DNA of 64,000 nt, taken from the NCBI RefSeq assembly GCF_016086655.4, contig NC_052143.2:24505886-24569885 (forward strand), written 5' to 3'. Shown here one piece after another: positions 57,501 through 64,000 of this stretch. The notes beneath the pieces were generated by a model that was given only the letters and a program-made list of their open reading frames with translations, had not been told where the DNA came from and did not search any database. The position numbers were made by a program, and so were the translations under genes. The DNA comes from Lepeophtheirus salmonis. Taxonomy: Eukaryota; Arthropoda; Copepoda; Siphonostomatoida; Caligidae. Every line of letters starts with the position of its first letter. Position 1 is the first letter of the stretch.

Positions 57501-58754
57501 ATCAAATTGTACAGTTTTTTAAAATTACAAGAAATGAATAAATTATAAATTGAATATTTTCCAGTTATTGAAACCCCTATGACAGATTTAAACGTTGAAA
57601 AAAGAAGGGAAAAAGTACCTTTATAAAATAAAAATATATAATTTGTTATTGATAAAAAGTTAATTGAGTCTACATATCTCACAATTATTGTGTTCAGATC
57701 TGCAGGAAGAGGAATCCTTTTTGATCTGCAAGTATAAATAATCGTGAGAGTACCTTTATCGCCTCCACTTTATAGTCATTTACTCCTCGCATTGTAAGAG
57801 CAATACTCCAATCTGATATCTTGATAGTTATGTCAAACCTATTGGTCATAAAACTCTCCCCCATAGATAAAGAGGTCTCACTATATCACAAAAATAAAAT
57901 GATTATTTTTCTCAAGTAATACAAAAACTCTAGCCCAAAAAACTTCTCTGGGTACTCAAGAAAGAGCTTCTCCCAGCTCTATTAATCCATATATCTATCC
58001 TTTTGTATGATGAAAGAAATAGAATATATTGATATATAGTGAAATATCATAATTTTATTTGGAAAATATGTGATCAATATAATTGAATATTATTACATAT
58101 TATATCTTCATTAGATTGAAGGAATAAGGGATCTTATATTGATATCCTTTCTACATACTTTCTTATCTTTATATTTCTTTACACATATATGTATGTAATA
58201 TGTATATTTGTATGTCTGTGCTTCATACATATGTTCATTATATGCCAAAAAAGAAGTTGAGGAATAAAGAGAGATAATACGAAAAGTATTACTTTATAAA
58301 ACTACATTATTTGTATGTATGTATATTTTTATTACACGATATGTGTGAATAAATTAGTTAAAAGCATAATGCATACTATGAAGACGGAAAGAAAAAGAGA
58401 GAGATATCTCTTAAACATAAATAAAAGAATAAAAAATGTCGTATCTTTTATATATTTCAATATACGAGTACATATGTAACATATTTGGTATACATTCCTT
58501 GAGGGCACTGGTGCCGCGTAGGATTACGTCAACTGTGTGTGTCCATCCTGTAATAACTACTTAAACTCAGAGGTGTATAAAATATATAGACCAGAAAGCG
58601 GAAGCAGGTTTTTTTTAGTTGGAAATTTAAACAGGATCTTTTATTTTCCATGGCTTTTGTCATTATTATTTAATCCTTATGAAATGAACCTTTAAGTATA
58701 AAGTAATAACTTGTGCATGTGCCCATGAAATTAACAATAAGGGTTTGCTATATG

Positions 58755-58960
58755 TGTAAGTCCTTCTTGGACTTGGAGTAGAATTGAGGATCCACATCGG
58801 AGGCATTCCAGCTTATAAATTCCTGCTATAAGCCGAGTGGGGTGTGTGTTAATTTCCTTCCTCTCACGGCTGCTTGCAGCTTATCTAGCACAACGTCATC
58901 AGAGTTAAGTTGCTTTCTTCCATACATTCTTCAAACTGTCAGCATTACTTTGTTCTTTTT
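58755..58960 (-). repeat. Dispersed coding-like repeat, copy 3
   Basis: Minus strand: NADSLKNVWKKAT near 58915, AASSREEG near 58865, and FISWNASDVDPQFYSKSKKD at 58820-58760. The order and residues match 35207-35420 on the minus strand. It is diverged at DNA level, with several stops, but similar at protein level. Confidence 0.5.
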
Positions 58961-59132
58961 CAGTTTTTTTGCTTTTATAAACCGACAAGACATGTTCTAT
59001 GAGTTATATATTCTTTGAAAATCCAGAAAAATAGTTTATTGCTAACATATTGTTGCATAAAGCTCCAGACAACAGCTGACGTTGTCTGGTCAAGTCTAGA
59101 GTTTTACGCATGTTGTTTCTTTAATGGGTTAG

Positions 59133-60236
59133 AGTGATGCCCCAAAATTAGAAATTATTGTTGGAGTCAGCGGAACCTAATTTTGGTAATCCAACTAGGT
59201 AAGAAGAACACAGATACAAAATTTTAGTAAATTGGGTTAACATGTACCTCTAGCACAATTGACATTTCTAAACACGGATAAGGCAAAAAAAAAAAAAAAA
59301 TGTATGTACATTATTATAAAAACATGTTTTACAATACAATACTTCTATGAAGGAAAAAAAAAAGATTATGATGTTTTAAGATTTTTTTGGTGACTCTAAT
59401 TTCCTTGATTGTAGAGAGAAATAAGTGATAGCCCCTACACCTTTTATTAAATATAATAAACCTGATCAAACTTCAATACAGAGTATAAAAACTTTTCTTC
59501 CTTTTTTTTCTTATTAATTATCCTTTTAATATAATATAAGCTTAAATTTAGAGTATAAATATTGTATTTATATTCTAACAAGACAAGTAACTACATTTAC
59601 AGTGCTACAGTGCAGTTCCCCCTACAAACCCTCTCCCTTTTGGTAGTAATTAGGCAAGGTATATCGAAGAAAGGGTTTACTTCTGTTGTGGAAACATTAT
59701 AGATACATCCAACCATTTTTTATTTGAATTTAAAACAATGAATAATATATGGGACCACTTAACATTTTTCAAAATTCAACATGATTTTAAGTCCAAAAGA
59801 TTTATGTTTTATTTATATTGGTATTTGGTTAAAAAAAAAAAATATTTTGTAATCAAAATTTAGAATATTTTATTTAAATTAAGAGATGCAAGAACCCCCT
59901 GTCTGTTACTGCGTGTGTTTAATATGATTGAAGTTTATATTGAATATATGTTTTAATTATGTTGAAATATAGTTTTGCTGTTCTACAAATAAAAAAATAA
60001 ATAAACAAATAAGATAACTTTTATTTGATAATAGAAATATGTTACTTTTCAATATGTTTTTTTATATAATCCATAATAAGAAAGTTTTGCTTCATACACG
60101 TTTATAAATTGCAATTGTACTAGAGGTAAACGTTAACCAAATTTCCTAAAATTTTGTATTTGTGTTCTACTTACCAAGACGCAGTATTAAAATTAGATTC
60201 TGCTGATTTCGATAATGTTAGGCAACTGATCACACT
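59133..60236. mobile_element. Large element with inverted repeats of about 125-140 bp
   Basis: The left arm (59133-59275) includes AACCTAATTTTGGTAATCC, AGAAGAACACAGATACAAAA and GTACCTCTAGCACAATTG. The right arm (60097-60236) in reverse complement has AATCTAATTTTAATACTGC, AGTAGAACACAAATACAAAA and TTACCTCTAGTACAATTG. Identity is about 80 percent over more than 120 bases. About 820 bp lies between, AT-rich, with no coding frame recognised. It is either one non-autonomous DNA transposon or two inverted copies of a shorter repeat. Confidence 0.65.
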
Positions 60237-60569
60237 AATATACATCTTCACAAAAAATTGTCAAAATTATTTATGAACATGTTTAAAATTTCCAAAATAC
60301 CCCTCATCTAATAAAAAACGGAGATAATCTGCTTTTTGACTATATTAATGGAACAGTAATTTAAACATACTAGGATGTGTTAATCTGAGAAAATTGAATC
60401 TTTTTGTCAAATATAAAACTTACCAGCTTTTTCTAAATATCTATCTTCTGACATTTTGGAGAAATCAAATAACAATTTTTAATACCATTCAAAAAGAAGA
60501 AGATAATTTGCAAAGAAAAATAAGTTTTATAGCTTTTTGAACAATTTATCAAAACCAAAACAGAGTTGA

Positions 60570-61030
60570 CGGTACTCCATGTTGTTTTTGCCAACTTGTA
60601 TGCTATGAGAAATCTGTAGTCCTTCTTTGTATGTAAGAATTGTACATGATAATTGATTTTTATGCCAAATATTTTATACTTGAGAAAATTGTATGGAATT
60701 CTAAATTTAAATACAGGGATATCTTCTTCTATAAGCAGATATATCAACTTACTGTTAGAGTCTCTTCCTTCAGAACATCGAAAAGTAACAGTAATTTTTG
60801 ATGAAATATATTCTTCAAGACACATCAAGTTCATTGGTTGAAAGTTTTATAGAGCAAAAGCTGATGGTTCTCTTATAAGAACGATTTTATGTTTTATGAT
60901 TAAAAGTGTTGCCTATAATTACAATGGTTCTTGTTGTTACCATCAACTTGAAAATCATTGAGGATTGGGCAATGGCAGTTATCCAAATGAAAATGCATCT
61001 GGAATATTGTTAGCTTAGTGTGTGATGGAT
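60570..61030 (+). pseudogene. P-element / THAP9-like transposase fragment
   Basis: Plus strand: MPNILYLRKLYGILNLNTGI, SSSISRYINLLLESLPSEHR, KVTVIFDEIYSSRHIKFIG, stop, KFYRAKADGSLIRTILCFMI, KSVAYNYNGSCCYHQLENH. This is the front of the RNase H-like domain of P-element/THAP9 transposases: a short basic helix, N-xxG, then the strand with the first catalytic aspartate (here FDE), then the L-xx-Ixx-M-K strand. Upstream, ANLYAMRN fits the preceding region after frameshifts. The later acidic residues, GTP-binding insertion and THAP zinc finger are not seen. A 133-codon minus-strand frame at 60433-60834 is its shadow. Confidence 0.65.
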
Positions 61031-61792
61031 ATTCCATAAACTAAAAAATTTTCTATCGGGAAATTTGGAATAGGAGCTCACAATCGTCGATCGAAAATCA
61101 TAATTAAAAAAAATTTGTCCAATTAAACAACTGCGATTGTATAAGTTATTTAATTTCTAAAGTGCCAATAAACAAGAACAACCAATTTCATAGATGATCT
61201 CCTAAAAAAAAAAGTCAAATTTGCTTTAGTTAACTACATTGAATGCAAATCAACCGCACGTCTTATATTTTCTTTAATTAAAACAAACAATATTTTCAAA
61301 CAAGTCCAAACCCTCAAAAGTTATTGATTTATTAAGGAATGGAGAATGTTCCACTCTTTTAGATTTAAAATGCAACAACAATCAAAAAATTTAAGACTAC
61401 GCCGCCCAAGCTGCATATAATTTTTTAAATTTCAGCCGAAAAATTTGCCAACCGCATCATACATTAGCAAGATAAATATATTCATCGTAGGGTCCAATTG
61501 CCAACAAAATTGCTAAATAAAATTCAGTATCTTAAATTTTTGGTCGGTTCTATTTCAATACAGTATTAGTTCTAAGTTACTTGAGTTTGATTAAACCATT
61601 ACAAAACGATTAAAGTTTTAAATTACATTTTGCTTCAAGCAATCCTTTCACAAACTCGGTATTTGAGTTTTGTTATGTCTTGATTACTCTTAAAATACTT
61701 ACTAAATGTTAAGAGTGGAATTTAACCAAATAAACCCTTGCAAATAATTACACTATGCAACAAAAGGAAGGTTTGGAGCGCCTGCAGATTGA
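61031..61792. other. AT-rich spacer after the P-like relic
   Basis: Could contain further decayed P-like transposase sequence, but no motif is readable and no repeat is seen. Confidence 0.35.
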
Positions 61793-61843
61793 ATTTAAGC
61801 CGTAGAACACGACTATGAAAATTTCTTTTCCTACGGCTTAAAT
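61793..61843. repeat. Perfect 13-bp inverted repeat with 25-base loop
   Basis: ATTTAAGCCGTAG (61793-61805) and CTACGGCTTAAAT (61831-61843). GC-containing perfect arms are unusual in this AT-rich context. It lies about 100 bp upstream of the last family A copy. Confidence 0.8.
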
Positions 61844-61944
61844 AAAAATAATAAATGTGGGGGTGCAGCCTGCGGGCCAAAATGCTGTTGCATGGTGTTA
61901 TTCATGATATCATATTACATCACCAAATGTAAGAATGTTCTACT

Positions 61945-62654
61945 TTATCACAATGACTTGTTTTTTCCATTCGAACACTCCAAGCAGTTGGGTATCTCCA
62001 GGAACACCTTCTACGCCGTTAGGAAGTCCGAAACGTTATAAAGGAAGAAAAGCTCTGTCAAAAAGGCCAAAATGGACCCAAAGAAGTTAAACAAATGGTC
62101 CATACCAATCTCTTGAAGTTCATGATGGCCCATGCAAGAGATATCGGGGGTTCACAACTTAATGTCCAGAGAGCCATTACAAAAGTGGATGAAAAGAGCC
62201 TTTTGAGGGTGTAAAGACCACTTTTGACATTGGCAATGAAAGTAACCTATCCTGTCCAAGACTTTTGTGAATGAGTTTTGAATAAGCCTTTTGAGTTATT
62301 TTGAACTATTTTTGACACTTTTGGCCCCCCTACAGCTCTTATGACAACCCCCTCGACTACATATTTTAGGCCTGCAATGTCTATCATCTTAACACTGAGG
62401 CCCCTCAAAGCCACTGTCAGCTAGTGCTGGGACGCCATGATAGAGGACTATATCCGCAGCAGGTGTCACGCAGCCCACAACATCCAGGAAGCCATTATTG
62501 CCGCTAAGGGAGGCTACATTAATGATTAAGAGAGCTCAGACATATATCTATTCATAGCGCATTAATTTTGTTGAAATTCTTCTGTTAATTAATAAATTAT
62601 ATCTTCTTGAAGTTTAAAATTCAAACTGTTCTGGTTTTAATGGACCACTCGGTA
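61945..62654 (+). mobile_element. Family A Tc1/mariner copy with internal deletion and right TIR
   Basis: N-terminal coding traces start near 61950 (CCATTCGAACACTCCAAGCA). They continue through HTH one, the linker, HTH two (AATGTCCAGAGAGCCATTAC) and CCACTTTTGACATTGGCAAT. The shared junction is at 62300-62345 (TTTTTGACACTTTTGGCCCC). The C-terminal block then runs to ATTAATGATTAAGAGAGC at 62518-62535. The right TIR GTTCTGGTTTTAATGGACCA through CGGTA is at 62628-62654. No left TIR is seen. Frameshifts and stops are common. It keeps the third-aspartate zone but not the first two. Confidence 0.85.
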
Positions 62655-64000
62655 GTTCTCTAAATGAAATAATTTTATTTACATGGAATACATTAAAGTG
62701 CTTTTATTACCAATTTCTTTGGAAAAACTTTAAGTATTTTTATTGTTATACATAATTATTGAAAAAAAAAAAAATGCACGATAATAGTAAGTCATCATTC
62801 TTCATTTAAGCAACATAATTAAAGTATTTATTATTTATATAAATATAGGATATTTAAGTATAAACATTATATTTTCATGATGTTTCTTGTGAAGGCTGTT
62901 GTAAAAATTAAATTTTACTTTACAAACTTTGTGAATTGTCTTTGCGTTTAATTTTTTTAAGCATTAATATAAAAAAACAAAAAAAGGATTGCAAAATTCT
63001 GAATCAAAACTCACTAAAACTCTGGTTCTGTTTGCACTTTTAAAAGCAAAATGGTCGCTAGGAAGAAAAAAAAAATATTTGAATTAGCATTGTTGAATTA
63101 CAACCTTCTTATTGAGAGCAGTTTATCAAAATTATTAATATTAATGTGATGGGGAAGTATCTTATTTCACCTAATAGTTAATAATATTTAACGTTTCTGG
63201 TTTGAATGTGAGTATAGTTTTGATGGTATTTAGTTTTACACCTCAATATTAGAGAATATTTAGAGTTAATACAAATCTTTTAAACAAAAAAAATCCAACT
63301 TTGGATATTATTGGATTTTTCATTGCGAATTATTTATGTTTTTCTTTAATTTTATTCATATCCTATTTCATAAAGTTGTGTGTCAGTATATGTCCTCTTT
63401 TGTTCTCTGTTTATTGACAACTTTTTTTATTTTATTTTTAATGATTAGCTGAGTTTTATAGGAGAAGGATTATCGTAAACTAAAATGCTTATTTATGTTC
63501 TATTTTTTACTCGATCCCTCTTCCTTCCTTGATTGTTTATGCCCTTTGCACATTTAAATGATAACTTGAATATAATAAAAAAAACTTTATTGTTTCATTC
63601 CGGGGAAATACTATCTTTCATTATGGGAGGGGGGGGGGAAGCTTAACCCTAAAAGTTATCACTTTAATATAACTAGTTCTAATTTTTGAATGAATATATG
63701 TATTTGATATATAAAAATTGGAGCTAGCAATGCCAAAATGTTGCTATAAAGTCACTGATTCATATTTACAATTATAACTTTATGTAAAGATCGTTCCATC
63801 GAATGGTATTTACCTTTGTTTCAGACACGTTCAAAGGATTTATGCTGAAACGGTAATTTCTCAATTTTGGGACTGATTTTGCGAATTGCATAATCATAAT
63901 GGTATGATATATATAAGTTACTACATTGATATTACCAATAGTCGGTATTTTTTTTTACAATCATTGCCCTATACATAACTTTTTTTTTTCTTTTCAAAAC
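62655..64000. other. AT-rich stretch to the window end
   Basis: A G run lies near 63629-63640. No coding frame, repeat partner or element is recognised. Confidence 0.4.

Larger units (their letters stand above)
56551..59132. other. AT-rich stretch with two dispersed repeats
   Basis: A G run lies near 56623-56634. The low-complexity ATGTATGTATA block covers about 58140-58350. The repeats at 57350-57500 and 58755-58960 are listed separately. The 112-codon minus-strand frame at 57344-57682 overlaps the first repeat and is probably chance. Confidence 0.4.

Noticed and set aside
60433..60834. Longest open frame in the window, 133 codons on the minus strand
   Set aside because: It overlaps the plus-strand P-element-like sequence, which has recognisable conserved blocks; the minus frame has none and is its shadow.
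1..64000. CRISPR array, operons or ribosome-binding sites
   Set aside because: No regularly spaced repeats with unique spacers and no prokaryotic gene organisation; the content is that of an animal chromosome.

Overview
The window looks like non-coding, repeat-rich chromosomal DNA of an animal, most probably a copepod of the sea-louse type (Lepeophtheirus or a relative). The host call is an inference. It rests on strong AT richness, many homopolymer runs, the lack of any long reading frame, and very dense decayed Tc1/mariner elements whose C-terminal and helix-turn-helix motifs resemble transposase families I associate with salmon-louse sequence. I cannot identify any host gene with confidence, and I see no rRNA, tRNA or CRISPR array.

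Almost everything recognisable is transposon debris. (1) About fifteen Tc1/mariner fragments from at least seven families. Most carry stops, frameshifts, internal deletions or changed catalytic residues. One family has six copies here (12.5, 25.3, 40.2, 43.2, 44.9 and 61.9 kb). Four of them share the same internal deletion, which joins the DNA-binding region to the C-terminus and removes the first two catalytic aspartates, so this was probably a mobile non-autonomous lineage. (2) A Ty3/gypsy relic on the minus strand at 38.7-40.2 kb: LTR edge, primer-binding site matching the tRNA-Trp 3' end, gag, and the integrase end. (3) A second minus-strand retroelement trace, an aspartic protease at 18.9-19.1 kb, lying between two copies of the same hairpin. 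(4) A non-LTR (LINE) 3' part at 55.2-56.5 kb and a shorter relative at 37.1 kb. (5) A P-element/THAP9-like transposase fragment at 60.6-61.0 kb. (6) Foldback and MITE-like elements at 4.9, 29.9, 42.1, 50.6 and 59.1 kb.

Layout: 0-7.6 kb holds mariner fragments, a direct repeat and a foldback. 7.7-11.3 kb is nearly empty. 11.3-13.3 kb has two transposase relics. 13.3-25 kb is sparse apart from the hairpin/protease unit. 25-33 kb has four mariner-type relics and one MITE. 35-46 kb is the densest nested block (LINE, gypsy, Tc1 copies, a GC-richer element). 46-55 kb has further mariner pieces and three short candidate coding stretches. 55-62.7 kb has the LINE, a large inverted-repeat element, the P-element relic and the last Tc1 copy. 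The elements do not form a pathway; the window records repeated insertion, internal deletion and decay.

Possible host coding material is limited to short open stretches at 50185-50328 (-), 46764-46952 (-), 52571-52714 (+) and 13971-14195 (-), all tentative.
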